DNA from: Ignisphaera cupida
GTDB taxonomy: Archaea > Thermoproteota > Thermoprotei_A > Sulfolobales > Ignisphaeraceae
Direction: 5' to 3'
DNA: 64,000 nucleotides
NCBI RefSeq assembly: GCF_030186535.1
Contig: NZ_JASNVW010000004.1
Coordinates: 1-64,000 of the forward strand
Shown here: positions 44,536-53,586 of the stretch, in pieces
How the letters are laid out: every line of letters starts with the position of its first letter
How positions within the stretch are numbered: position 1 is the stretch's first letter
The notes under the pieces: generated by a model
Database searches by the model: none
Told to the model about the DNA's origin: nothing
Seen by the model: the letters and a program-made list of their open reading frames with translations, nothing else
Translations under genes and position numbers: made by a program

Positions 44536-45228
44536 ATGAACATCTTAATAGATATTTTAAAGAGATTGGAAACGAGATACAAACCAGATATCAATAACTT
44601 TATTGTTTTGCATTTACTGACTAATAACATTGTTATTAACCATTTTGAAATAATGCTAGGGATTATACTAAGTCAGAATACTAGTGATAAAAATGCTATA
44701 AAGGCATTGAATAATCTAAGAAGTGCTTTAGGGAAGATAGAGCCTGAAACTGTGTTAAAGACAAGCATGGATGTTATTGCAAATGCTGTTAGAGTTGCTG
44801 GAATTACTAATAGAAGAGTGAAAACAATTTATGAATTAGCTAAGTGGTTTATTAACAATAGAGATATCATTGAAAAACTGGCTTTGCTGGATATTGATGA
44901 TGCTCGCAATATTTTAATGCAGATATATGGTGTGGGACCAAAAACAGCTGATGTATATTTGCTTATGGTTTTACACAAACCAAGTTTTCCTATAGATACT
45001 CATATCAGAAGAGTTCTAACTAGAATTGGCTTGGCATCACAAAATGAAAGTTATGAGAACGTGAGAAAAAGGGTTATGAAGATGATGAATAATGATGTTG
45101 ACTCATTGAAGAAGCTACATATATTGTTAATAGAACATGGAAGAAATGTGTGCAAAGCTAAGAAGCCTCTATGTAGTGAATGTGTATTGAAAGACTTGTG
45201 TAGGTACTATAACTTGTTCAAGTATTGA
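44536..45228 (+). CDS. nth: Endonuclease III-like DNA glycosylase
   Basis: Base-excision repair glycosylase/AP lyase, 230 residues. It has the helix-hairpin-helix GVGPKTADVYLL with the catalytic Lys, the catalytic Asp in FPIDTHIRRVLTRIG, and the 4Fe-4S motif CKAKKPLCSECVLKDLC (C-x6-C-x2-C-x5-C). All key residues are intact. A C/D sRNA gene lies just beyond its stop on the opposite strand. Confidence 0.93.
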   Translation: MNILIDILKRLETRYKPDINNFIVLHLLTNNIVINHFEIMLGIILSQNTSDKNAIKALNNLRSALGKIEPETVLKTSMDVIANAVRVAGITNRRVKTIYELAKWFINNRDIIEKLALLDIDDARNILMQIYGVGPKTADVYLLMVLHKPSFPIDTHIRRVLTRIGLASQNESYENVRKRVMKMMNNDVDSLKKLHILLIEHGRNVCKAKKPLCSECVLKDLCRYYNLFKY

Positions 45229-45237
45229 TTGAGTAGC

Positions 45238-45285
45238 TCAGCTACACCGGGTACATCACTCTTCAGAGCTCAGCTAAATCATCAT
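45238..45285 (-). ncRNA. C/D box sRNA (2'-O-methylation guide)
   Basis: Minus strand: C ATGATGA (45279-45285), 12-base guide TTTAGCTGAGCT, D' CTGA (45263-45266), three-base spacer, C' GTGATGT (45253-45259), 11-base guide ACCCGGTGTAG, D CTGA (45238-45241). Only the last base of C' departs from consensus. Predicted targets are AGCUCAGCUAAA and CUACACCGGGU; I do not recognise them with certainty. Confidence 0.87.
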
Positions 45286-45366
45286 TTTGCTCTGGATTTG
45301 TCTCTAATCTATGTTTATAAAAACAATTTTATATGTTGTTTCTAAAAAGTATTATGATGAAATACT

Positions 45367-46584
45367 ATGAAATATGATTATAAGCCTATTGATGAAGCGT
45401 TAAAAACGTTGTTGGAATATAGCAGATTAGATATAGGTTATGTGGAAACAGATTTAATTGATGCAATTGGCATGGTTTTAGCTGAAGACATTTATGCACC
45501 CATAGATCTACCGCCATTTGATAGAAGTGCTGTCGATGGTTATGCTGTATGCAGCGATGCCACAACTTCTGCATCTCCTAGTAATCCAATACCATTAAAA
45601 GTGGTGGTTGGTGAAGCGCTTGCTTCTTGTGATGAGGCAATACCAGTGGCAACAGGTCAGAGAATACCTAAAGGTGCTGATGCTGTAGTTATGTTAGAGG
45701 ATGTTATAAGGAAAGATAATGGTATCTATGTTATAAAATCTTTACCAAAATATGCAAATGTATCTAGAAAGGGAGAGGATGTTAAGGCAGGTGAAAAAAT
45801 TGCATCAAAAGGAGAGATAATTAAGCCTATACATCTAGCACTCTTTTCAGCACTTGGAATAACAAAGCTAAGAATATTTAAGCATGTTCATGTAGGTGTT
45901 GCTGCAACAGGTTCTGAAATTGCTGAACCTGCCTATGGTGTTAGAGCATATGATGAGGGGTTAATACTAGACTCAACATCTATTCTTATACGCTCAACTC
46001 TTTCAAAGTATAGATTTATCAAAGTTAATTGGTATGGTTTTGTTAAAGATGATGAAAATGAAATAGCTAACATTGCTAAAATGGCTTTAGATGAAAACAA
46101 TATTCTAATTCTTACCGGTGGTACCGGACCTAGTGAACAAGACAAAACATTTAGAGCCATTCTTAGCATTGATAGCAATGCAAAAGTTATTGCAAGAGGG
46201 TTGGCCATGAGACCAGGAAGACCAACATCAATAGTTGTTGTGAAAAGCAAACCTGTTTTCTTATTATCTGGTTTTCCAGTTGCAGCTTATATAGCATTAA
46301 ATGTGGTCGTGCTAAACTTTCTATTTAGAGCTTTGAATATTAAGGAAGAGTTATTTATTGAAGTTCCAGCACAAATGACAAAAAGGATAAGCGGTTCTAT
46401 AGGATATGATTCATTCATAAGAGTAAAGGTTTTTAAATGTGATGAGGATTTATGTACAGAGCCTATAATGATTCATGGTTCAGGGGTATTGAAATCGCTA
46501 TTACATTCAAATGCCTTGTTGGTCATTCCAAAAAATGTTGAGGGTTTTGATAAAGGTGATAGGGTGTGGGTAAAGATGTTGTAA
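45367..46584 (+). CDS. moeA: Molybdopterin molybdenumtransferase MoeA
   Basis: Inserts molybdenum or tungsten into adenylated molybdopterin. 405 residues. The family segments are LAEDIYAPIDLPPFDRSAVDGYAV, TGQRIPKGADAVVMLED, LTGGTGPSEQD and GRPTSIVVVKSKPVFLLSGFPV. It overlaps the next moeA-like gene by 19 bases. The organism's AOR is the likely consumer of the cofactor. Confidence 0.94.
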   Translation: MKYDYKPIDEALKTLLEYSRLDIGYVETDLIDAIGMVLAEDIYAPIDLPPFDRSAVDGYAVCSDATTSASPSNPIPLKVVVGEALASCDEAIPVATGQRIPKGADAVVMLEDVIRKDNGIYVIKSLPKYANVSRKGEDVKAGEKIASKGEIIKPIHLALFSALGITKLRIFKHVHVGVAATGSEIAEPAYGVRAYDEGLILDSTSILIRSTLSKYRFIKVNWYGFVKDDENEIANIAKMALDENNILILTGGTGPSEQDKTFRAILSIDSNAKVIARGLAMRPGRPTSIVVVKSKPVFLLSGFPVAAYIALNVVVLNFLFRALNIKEELFIEVPAQMTKRISGSIGYDSFIRVKVFKCDEDLCTEPIMIHGSGVLKSLLHSNALLVIPKNVEGFDKGDRVWVKML

Positions 46585-48545
46585 AGCAAAAAAGAAAGCT
46601 ATTTCATACCCTTCTCTCAGTAGAGGAGGTGCTGTCAAAGCTTGAGCAACTGATAAAACCATTGGGTATAGAAACTGTTGATATATTAAATGCTTACAAT
46701 AGAGTCATAGCTGAGGATATTTATGCACCTATGGACTATCCACCATTTGATAGATCAGAAGTAGATGGTTATGCAGTCTCCATAAAATCTGTTGAAGGTG
46801 TTGACGAGCTTCATTCAGTAGAGTTAAAGGTTATTGGAAAAGTTTCTATAGGTGAGAATCCTTCACTTGAGGTTAGCGAGGGAGTGGCTGTGGCTATAGA
46901 TACAGGTGCGGTTATACCTAGAGGTGCTGATGGTGTTGTAATGGAGGAGTTTATTGACAAAATAAATGATAAGGTTGTTGTTTTCAGAGGTATTGCCCCA
47001 GGAGAGAATATATCGTATGCAGGAAGTGATATAGCTCGTGATGAAATTATTCTTTACAAAGGTTCTAGATTAACACATTTGGAAATAGGTGTTTTAGCTG
47101 CATTAGGAATAAAACATGTTAAGGTTTATAAAAAGCCTAGAGCAGTTGTTTTGTCTATAGGTAATGAATTGAAAATGCCAGGAGACAAACTGGATGTAGG
47201 AAGAATATATGATAGCAACGGTTATGCAATAACAACTTATCTTAAATCACTTGGTATTGAAGCTGATTACTATGGTATTCTACCTGATGATGAGAACATT
47301 GTTTATAATGCAATAAGTACTCTATTATCAAAATATGATATTGTTATCACATCTGGAGGAACATCAGCTGGCGAAGAAGATGTGACATATAGAGTTTTTG
47401 AAAAAATAGGTAACATCATTGTTCATGGAATTAGAGTAAAACCAGGAAAGCCTACAGTTATTGCAGTAACTGAAAACGGGAAGATTTTGTTTGGTTTACC
47501 AGGATTTCCATTTTCAGCACTATCTATTGCAATAACAATACTAAAATTTGTTATAGACAAGCTTGAAGGTCATGAATATACAAAAAGTAGCACAATTAAA
47601 GCATTAACAACATTCAAGATTAGAAAAGACATTGGAAGAAAGTGGTATATTCCAGTAGTTTTAAGCAATGTTGCTGGAAGAAAATATGCAATTATGTTGG
47701 CTTCTTCTTCTGGTAGTGTATCATCACTGTTAAAAGCAGATGGAATAGCTATATTGGAAGAAAACAGGGATTATATTGATGAGGGTGAGGAGATAGAGGT
47801 TATACCAGTGAGAGAAAGAGAAAGAGAAGCTGTAATAGCAGGTAGTCATGACATGTTACTAACAGCTCTCTTATCTAAACACAATTTAATAGAGAGATTC
47901 GCTCTTAGCTTTATTGGATCCTACAAAGGATTAGATTTGGTTAGAAGAGGTTATGTTGATATTGCCCCAGTACATTTATTTGATCCAGTTTCTGGCGAAT
48001 ACAATGTACCGTTTATAAAAAATGATGAGATTTTAAAGAAAATGGCTATTCTAGTTAGAGGTTATAGAAGAAGACTAGTGTTGGCATTTAGAAAAGGAAA
48101 TCCAAAGAATATTAAAGGATTTGCTGATATAGTTAGAGAAGATATAAGGTTTGTTAACAGAAATAAAGGTTCGGGAACAAGAGCTTTAATTGATAAAATG
48201 ATAATGAATTTGTCCAGGCAAATGGGAATAGAGTTTAGTGCTTTAGTCAAGAGAATTAATGGATATTGGTACGAAATTTCTACTCATACTGGTGTTGCAG
48301 CTGCTATTGCTCAAGGCAGAGCTGATGTTGGTGTTTGTAGTGAGTATGCCGCGATTAGCTACGGCCTAGATTATTTGCCATTAACTTGGGAATTCTATGA
48401 TTTTCTTATCAATGTTAACAGCTTGGAGAAAGATGCTGTGAAAAAGTTTATTGATTTATTACTAAAAACAGAAAGTAGGGAGCTTATAAATAGTTTTAAA
48501 GGCTATGAAGCACCTAATGACATGGGTTCAAAGCTTTGCTGCTAA
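46566..48545 (+). CDS. MoeA fused to a periplasmic-binding-protein-like domain
   Basis: 659 residues. The first ~405 are a second MoeA (EDIYAPMDYPPFDRSEVDGYAV, GAVIPRGADGVVMEEF, TSGGTSAGEEDVTYRVFEKIG). Residues ~415-650 form a PBP-like domain with HDMLLTALLSKHNLI, VNRNKGSGTRALID and TGVAAAIAQGRADVGVCSEYAA, a fusion common in archaea that may sense molybdate/tungstate or pterin. GTG 46566 overlaps the upstream moeA. The 3' end overlaps the endonuclease V gene by 18 bases. Confidence 0.93.
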   Translation: MGKDVVKQKRKLFHTLLSVEEVLSKLEQLIKPLGIETVDILNAYNRVIAEDIYAPMDYPPFDRSEVDGYAVSIKSVEGVDELHSVELKVIGKVSIGENPSLEVSEGVAVAIDTGAVIPRGADGVVMEEFIDKINDKVVVFRGIAPGENISYAGSDIARDEIILYKGSRLTHLEIGVLAALGIKHVKVYKKPRAVVLSIGNELKMPGDKLDVGRIYDSNGYAITTYLKSLGIEADYYGILPDDENIVYNAISTLLSKYDIVITSGGTSAGEEDVTYRVFEKIGNIIVHGIRVKPGKPTVIAVTENGKILFGLPGFPFSALSIAITILKFVIDKLEGHEYTKSSTIKALTTFKIRKDIGRKWYIPVVLSNVAGRKYAIMLASSSGSVSSLLKADGIAILEENRDYIDEGEEIEVIPVREREREAVIAGSHDMLLTALLSKHNLIERFALSFIGSYKGLDLVRRGYVDIAPVHLFDPVSGEYNVPFIKNDEILKKMAILVRGYRRRLVLAFRKGNPKNIKGFADIVREDIRFVNRNKGSGTRALIDKMIMNLSRQMGIEFSALVKRINGYWYEISTHTGVAAAIAQGRADVGVCSEYAAISYGLDYLPLTWEFYDFLINVNSLEKDAVKKFIDLLLKTESRELINSFKGYEAPNDMGSKLCC

Positions 48546-49178
48546 TCTTCTAACCTCTTTTCTCGATATTTCATCAGCTAGTCTTATTGGTTCTGGCAAG
48601 GCATAAGCTTTTTTCCATGTTTTTAAAACAAGTTCCATTGCTTCTTCAGCTGTAACTTTATGGCCTATGGTAACATATATTTTGTGATTGTTATTTGTAA
48701 TTACATAGCCAACAACATTACCATTTACAACTATCGCTTTTTTATCACCATATGCAATTATTTCACCATACAGCAAATTCTTTGCAACACCAATTGATGG
48801 CATGTTGAAAACAACGCCTATATGTGAAGCAATGCCAAATTTTCTTGGGTGTGCAAGACCATGGCCATTGACAAACAAAACATCTAATCTAGTTTTACTT
48901 AGTATTTTGTTCAAAGCTTTTATAATTAAAGGAGCTTCTCTAAATGCTAAAAAGCCAGGAATATATGGAATGGACACCTTATCGCAGTAAATTGTATAAG
49001 TAACAACGTTATCTTGTTGAATGTTATATGCAACAGCAGAGGCACATCCAAAATCTTTTTTATAACTAACATCAACTCCTCCAACAATTTTCAAATTACT
49101 TATGTTTAAGGGAGCTATAACAACATACTTGCTTAAAGTTATTTGTGCTCTTTTTGCATTTTCTATCAAAAAATTCAT
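48528..49178 (-). CDS. nfi: Endonuclease V
   Basis: Repairs deaminated adenine (inosine) by cutting near the lesion. ATG 49178 gives 216 residues without overlapping psmB; an in-frame start at 49223 would overlap it. Conserved catalytic segments are VGGVDVSYK, PYIPGFLAFREAPLI and DVLFVNGHGLAHPRKFGIASH, with the Asp/Glu/Asp metal ligands present. It is downstream of psmB on the same strand. Confidence 0.93.
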   Translation of the reverse strand: MNFLIENAKRAQITLSKYVVIAPLNISNLKIVGGVDVSYKKDFGCASAVAYNIQQDNVVTYTIYCDKVSIPYIPGFLAFREAPLIIKALNKILSKTRLDVLFVNGHGLAHPRKFGIASHIGVVFNMPSIGVAKNLLYGEIIAYGDKKAIVVNGNVVGYVITNNNHKIYVTIGHKVTAEEAMELVLKTWKKAYALPEPIRLADEISRKEVRRLAAKL

Positions 49179-49191
49179 TAGAATATCAACA

Positions 49192-49794
49192 CTACAACAA
49201 CACACTTTTTTCGTTAATTCCATCTTTGCTTATAGTTATTATATCGATGCCATCACCTGAAACAGCATCTCTTGATATAGCAGCCTTTATAGCTCTTATA
49301 GCAAGGTCAGCAGCATTTTCTAAACTTAAGTCTTTTCTATATTCAGCTTCAATAATTCCAATAGCTATTGGAGCTCCAGTACCAACAGCTGCATAATCAT
49401 CTTCAATTACAGAGCCTACAGGATCCAAAACATAGAGGTGGTAGCCTTCTTCATCATATCCTCCGAATATAATTTCCGATATGAATGGCATTAACTTGTA
49501 GCTATATAGAATTGCTGATAAAAGTTTTGCAGCTGCTCTTACACTAACCTTTAAAGATGTGACAAGCTCTCTATACATTATTTCAGCATTTAATATTCTG
49601 TGCAATGTCTGCATATCTCCAACAAGTCCAGCAGCAGCCATAGCCATTCTATTCCCTATTTTAAACACCTTTCTACCAGCTCTACTAACTATATATCCTC
49701 CATAGCTAATTCTTCTCTCAGCCCCGAGCACTACACCACTATCAACTCTTATACCAACAGCAGTAGCTCCCGTAACTAGCCTTTCATATGACAT
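49192..49794 (-). CDS. psmB: Proteasome beta subunit with altered catalytic residues
   Basis: 20S proteasome beta-fold subunit, 200 residues from ATG 49794 (GGTGA is eight bases upstream). The conserved start of the mature chain, normally G|TTTVGI, reads G|ATAVGIRV here after a nine-residue leader. Position 1 is thus Ala rather than the catalytic Thr, position 17 is Glu rather than Asp, and Lys33 is retained. It is probably the non-catalytic beta subunit that crenarchaea pair with an active one encoded elsewhere. Confidence 0.93.
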   Translation of the reverse strand: MSYERLVTGATAVGIRVDSGVVLGAERRISYGGYIVSRAGRKVFKIGNRMAMAAAGLVGDMQTLHRILNAEIMYRELVTSLKVSVRAAAKLLSAILYSYKLMPFISEIIFGGYDEEGYHLYVLDPVGSVIEDDYAAVGTGAPIAIGIIEAEYRKDLSLENAADLAIRAIKAAISRDAVSGDGIDIITISKDGINEKSVLL

Positions 49795-49847
49795 AAGTTT
49801 TATCACCTTAACAAAAATAGGTTATAACTCCAATAAAAACGTTGATG

Positions 49848-50204
49848 CTACTTTTGCATAAGCTCACTAGGATCATAGCCATAGAGTATTTTAAAAAGCT
49901 TTTTCCCTTCTTCAGTCATCATCGAAGGATTCCAGACACGCTCTAAATCTAATTCAACATGTATTTCCATATCTGGAAAAGCATTTCTTAAAGCATCTTC
50001 AGCTTGCTTAACTACAAGATGAGCAATGGGACAGAATGGTGATGTCAAACCAAGGACAACAACTATTTTATTTTTGTCTATGTCTATTGAATACACAAGC
50101 CCAAGATCATATACATTAATTGGTATTTCGGGATCATAGACATTTCTTAAAACTTCAACAACTTTTCTTTTTATTTCATTCGTTTCATTCTCTGTTGATG
50201 TCAT
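49848..50204 (-). CDS. MIP18/DUF59-family iron-sulfur assembly factor
   Basis: Probable factor for cytosolic Fe-S protein maturation, 118 residues from ATG 50204 (GAGGTT lies eight bases upstream). Signature LRNVYDPEIPINVYDLGLVYSI and LTSPFCPIAHLV with the reactive Cys. It is located between psmB and the hexulose-phosphate synthase gene on the same strand. Confidence 0.92.
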   Translation of the reverse strand: MTSTENETNEIKRKVVEVLRNVYDPEIPINVYDLGLVYSIDIDKNKIVVVLGLTSPFCPIAHLVVKQAEDALRNAFPDMEIHVELDLERVWNPSMMTEEGKKLFKILYGYDPSELMQK

Positions 50205-50273
50205 TCTTGTCCAACCTCTTACTTTCACAGCATAATCTATTGGATCTATAATTAATATTTTTGACTACTATAA

Positions 50274-50957
50274 CTACACCAACTGTTTTCTTTTAATTAT
50301 TTCAACAGCTTTTTTAGCAGCCTCGTATGGATCACTACTTCTTGTTATTGCTGAACCCATTACAATTATTTTTGCACCACTTTGTAAAAACAACTCTATA
50401 TCAGAATGCTTTATACCTCCAGCTACAGAAACTATAACATCGCTTTGCGATATTTCCTCAACCTCACGTAACAACTGCTTAGCTGACACCCCTCTTTTTC
50501 TCTGAACATCAACTCCTATATGTAAATTAACTATGTTTACTCCACAGCTTGCTAATCTAAGTGCTCGATCCACAGGGTTTTGAACATAGATCAGGTCAAC
50601 AACTAAATCGATTCCAAGATTTCTACACATTTCAACAGCATCTTTAATTACATCATCATCAACAATACCAAGAATTGTAACTGCATGAGCCCCTTCACTA
50701 GCATAAGGATTGAACTCAAGTGCTATTGCATCAGCTGTCTTTAAATCAGCTAAAACAATTTTCTCTTTAACAATCTTCTTTATCTCTCTTAAAGCGTGAA
50801 GCCCAAAGGACTTTATTAGCGGGGTTCCAATCTCTATAACATCAACATCGGCATTAAAAACCTTTGAAGCTATATTTACAGCCATGTTTATATCTGTAAA
50901 ATCAAGAGCCACTTGTAGAAGAGGTCTTTTCATTGCTTGTTGTAATAATAAACCCAT
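50274..50957 (-). CDS. 3-hexulose-6-phosphate synthase-like enzyme
   Basis: OMP-decarboxylase-superfamily barrel, 227 residues. VALDFTDINMAVNIA, VIEIGTPLIKSFG, VLADLKTADAIALEFN, LHIGVD and VAGGIKHSDI match hexulose-phosphate synthase. In archaea the enzyme usually runs in reverse to make ribulose-5-phosphate (pentose supply) in the absence of the oxidative pentose pathway. GGTGA eight bases upstream supports ATG 50957. The phosphohexuloisomerase partner is not in the window. Confidence 0.88.
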   Translation of the reverse strand: MGLLLQQAMKRPLLQVALDFTDINMAVNIASKVFNADVDVIEIGTPLIKSFGLHALREIKKIVKEKIVLADLKTADAIALEFNPYASEGAHAVTILGIVDDDVIKDAVEMCRNLGIDLVVDLIYVQNPVDRALRLASCGVNIVNLHIGVDVQRKRGVSAKQLLREVEEISQSDVIVSVAGGIKHSDIELFLQSGAKIIVMGSAITRSSDPYEAAKKAVEIIKRKQLV

Positions 50958-50965
50958 TTACTTTA

Positions 50966-52564
50966 TCACCATCTAAATTTAGATAATATTTTATCCAATA
51001 ACACCTTCCCCTCTTTAGTTTTTGGATAACTAACTGTGGATATTGACTGTGGAAATGGAGTTTCTTTAACATAATCCACAAATTTCTTAGGCCAGTTATC
51101 AATATCAAAACCTTTTTGAGCTAACAAAGCTATAAGCCATCTTTCAGTGCCAAAACCTGAGCAACCAGTCCAAAGAGTTTCACCCTTGTTGTGCTTCACC
51201 TTAAATGGCTCTGTAAACTTTGTTCCATGAATCGATATGTTTCCTATTTCTAGCCAGTTCTTATTATCCTCCCTAGGCCCTCTATATGGAAGCCATGCCT
51301 CAAAATCAATGGTTCCTGGCACATTTATGTTTATTTCCCTCTCCTCTTCTTCTACAGTTCCACTCTGCTCATAAAACCATGGTGTTACCCATGCCATTCT
51401 CCACTCCAAATCAAGTACCTGATCCATGAATTTTTCGTATCCTTCTAAAAGCTTATTTCTAACATCTATCACTTGTTCTGGTTTACCTAGCCACACCACC
51501 TCAATTCTATGAAACTCTATAACTCTTTCAATTCCATGTATACCACCAGCCTCCCATCTGTATGAAGGACCACTCATATCATACCACTTCACCGGAAGAA
51601 TAGAATCATCAACTATTTCATTCTCAAAAAACCAATAGAAAGGCTCGCACTGAGCAAAGCATAGAAAATAGGTTGGAGGCTTTAAATACTTTTGAAGCTC
51701 CTCTGGCTCTATTTCATCCATTACATACATGTAATCTATAAGCTCCTCATATTCTGAAATATCATAGCTTTTGGGTAATGAGGCAAACATCATAGAATTT
51801 ATAACACCTTTTAAATGACCTGTTTTAAGCCCTACTTCAAGTGGATAGATCTTTGGAAATATTGCTTCTTGGAAACCCAAAGGCTTAACAACTTCATCTA
51901 GAAACAATTTTTTAAGAGCATTAATTAAGTGTGTTAATGGTGGTGTGAAAAGCCACTGTCCAATGCTCATTCTCTTTATCCATCCAATGTCTTCCAAGAT
52001 CTTATTAGGGTCTTCACTAATGGGCTTCTCTATTTTAATTCTACTACTTTTTATAAGAGTCCAATGCTCCGCTTTTCCACCCCACTTAGCCCTTTTCTCT
52101 TTTTCTTCTATTAATCTGATTAATCGTAAAAATACAGGTTTTCTTAAATCATCTTCATGAAGCTCTGAAAGCTCTATCAAGTTCTTGCCATCTTCTACAG
52201 TGATGTTTTTCACAAAGGGTAATTTTAACGATATGCTTATTTTGCTTTCCATAATTACCTTAACATCCTTTAACACAAGATTACGTATACCAATCTTATA
52301 TTTAGGTCCCAAATTACTGGCAAGCACATTTTTTATACGTAGAGAAGCTTCATCTGGTCTAACCTTGCTTCCTGTCTCTATTTTTATTATCAAAACATTG
52401 GAATTTATCTTATATTCCTTTATCGATGCAGCCTCTTCGGCTTTTCTAGTTCCTCTCTTAAGATAATCTCTATTGAGAAACTCAATTAGCTTCACAATAT
52501 CGTTAACCATTTCATTATTTAATGGCTTATTAAATGTTATTTCTAGTGTGCCAGTAAAAATCAT
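50966..52564 (-). CDS. serS: Seryl-tRNA synthetase, methanogen-type (type 2)
   Basis: Class II synthetase of 532 residues, much longer than the common SerRS and without its coiled-coil N-terminal arm. The active-site zinc ligands expected in this type are visible: Cys in FLCFAQCEPF, Glu in YRWEAGGIHGIERVIEFHRIE and Cys in LWTGCSGFGTERWL. The HPS gene follows 8 bases downstream. The type 2 form is best known from methanogens. Confidence 0.92.
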   Translation of the reverse strand: MIFTGTLEITFNKPLNNEMVNDIVKLIEFLNRDYLKRGTRKAEEAASIKEYKINSNVLIIKIETGSKVRPDEASLRIKNVLASNLGPKYKIGIRNLVLKDVKVIMESKISISLKLPFVKNITVEDGKNLIELSELHEDDLRKPVFLRLIRLIEEKEKRAKWGGKAEHWTLIKSSRIKIEKPISEDPNKILEDIGWIKRMSIGQWLFTPPLTHLINALKKLFLDEVVKPLGFQEAIFPKIYPLEVGLKTGHLKGVINSMMFASLPKSYDISEYEELIDYMYVMDEIEPEELQKYLKPPTYFLCFAQCEPFYWFFENEIVDDSILPVKWYDMSGPSYRWEAGGIHGIERVIEFHRIEVVWLGKPEQVIDVRNKLLEGYEKFMDQVLDLEWRMAWVTPWFYEQSGTVEEEEREININVPGTIDFEAWLPYRGPREDNKNWLEIGNISIHGTKFTEPFKVKHNKGETLWTGCSGFGTERWLIALLAQKGFDIDNWPKKFVDYVKETPFPQSISTVSYPKTKEGKVLLDKILSKFRW

Positions 52565-52669
52565 GTATTATCACAGTGTTTATAATTTTAAAATGAAAAG
52601 AGTGTAATAAGAATTTAAGCTATGATGAATAATGGTAAAGTTATGTATTGTTGTGGGTGGATACAGTAT

Positions 52670-53413
52670 ATGATGTTGGATGAATACGATATTTCTAGAT
52701 ATGATAGACAGATAAGAGTGTTTGGTGTGGAAAATCAGGAGAAGTTGAGAAATTCAACTGTACTAGTTGTGGGGGCTGGTGGGCTAGGGTCAGCTGTACT
52801 AACATATTTAACCTACATGGGAATTGGAAAGTTAATGGTTGTTGATGAAGGAATTGTTGAGTTATCAAATCTCAATAGACAAATACTCTACAATGATTCA
52901 GATATTGGAAAACTCAAGGCTGATGTTGTATGTAGAAAGCTGAAAGAGGCTAATCCAAGAATATATGTAGAGTGTTTTGCTAGAAAATTTGATAGGGTGC
53001 TAGGGGAGGAACTGGTTAAGAAAGCAGATGTTGTTATAGATGCATTAGATAACTGGGATGATAGACTGCTTCTAAATGAGCTTTGTGTTAAATACAAAAA
53101 GCCTTTGATACATGCAGGTGTGGAGGGATGGTACGGGCAGATAACAACAGTATTGCCAGGTAAAACACCATGTCTTTATTGTATAAAACCATCTCGTCGT
53201 CGTGCCAAATCCACTATACCTGTTGTGGGAGTTACACCAGGTGTTTTAGGAGTTCTAGAAGCAGCCGAAGCTATAAAAGTTATTTTAAATCTTGGTCAAC
53301 CTCTATATGGCAGGTTGCTGCTTATTGATTTGTATACAATGGAGTTTAGAAGCATAGAAATTAAACGTAATCCATTATGTCCTGTATGCAGTATACTCTC
53401 GGCAGAGTCGTAA
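52670..53413 (+). CDS. ThiF/MoeB/HesA-family E1-like adenylyltransferase
   Basis: Activates the C-terminal glycine of MoaD/ThiS-type carriers. ATG 52670 (GGTGG nine bases upstream) gives 247 residues. SRYDRQIRVFGVENQEKL, VLVVGAGGLGSAV (nucleotide binding), DEGIVELSNLNRQILY and the zinc cysteines CLYC ... CPVC are all present. Partners in this window are the MoaD-like proteins at 1102-1383 and 19222-19542. The gene is divergent from serS. Confidence 0.92.
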   Translation: MMLDEYDISRYDRQIRVFGVENQEKLRNSTVLVVGAGGLGSAVLTYLTYMGIGKLMVVDEGIVELSNLNRQILYNDSDIGKLKADVVCRKLKEANPRIYVECFARKFDRVLGEELVKKADVVIDALDNWDDRLLLNELCVKYKKPLIHAGVEGWYGQITTVLPGKTPCLYCIKPSRRRAKSTIPVVGVTPGVLGVLEAAEAIKVILNLGQPLYGRLLLIDLYTMEFRSIEIKRNPLCPVCSILSAES

Positions 53414-53586
53414 CTTTGCATAAATAATAAATTGATTTTTGTCAAATTTAAATATCTACAGTTGTAGACCTCGTCACTTATGGTAGGGATGAGTGCTTTA
53501 TAAACTTTTCTTGTTTTGTTATTCAGCAGATGACAGATGTAAACCTGGATAGATACTGAGAGTCAATGAACTCCCAGAGGGAGCTC

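Noticed and set aside
53500-53586. ATGACAG, CTGA and ATGAACT in the gap after the E1-like gene
   Set aside because: Boxes depart too far from consensus; the hairpin GAACTCCC/GGGAGCTC here is more likely a simple stem.
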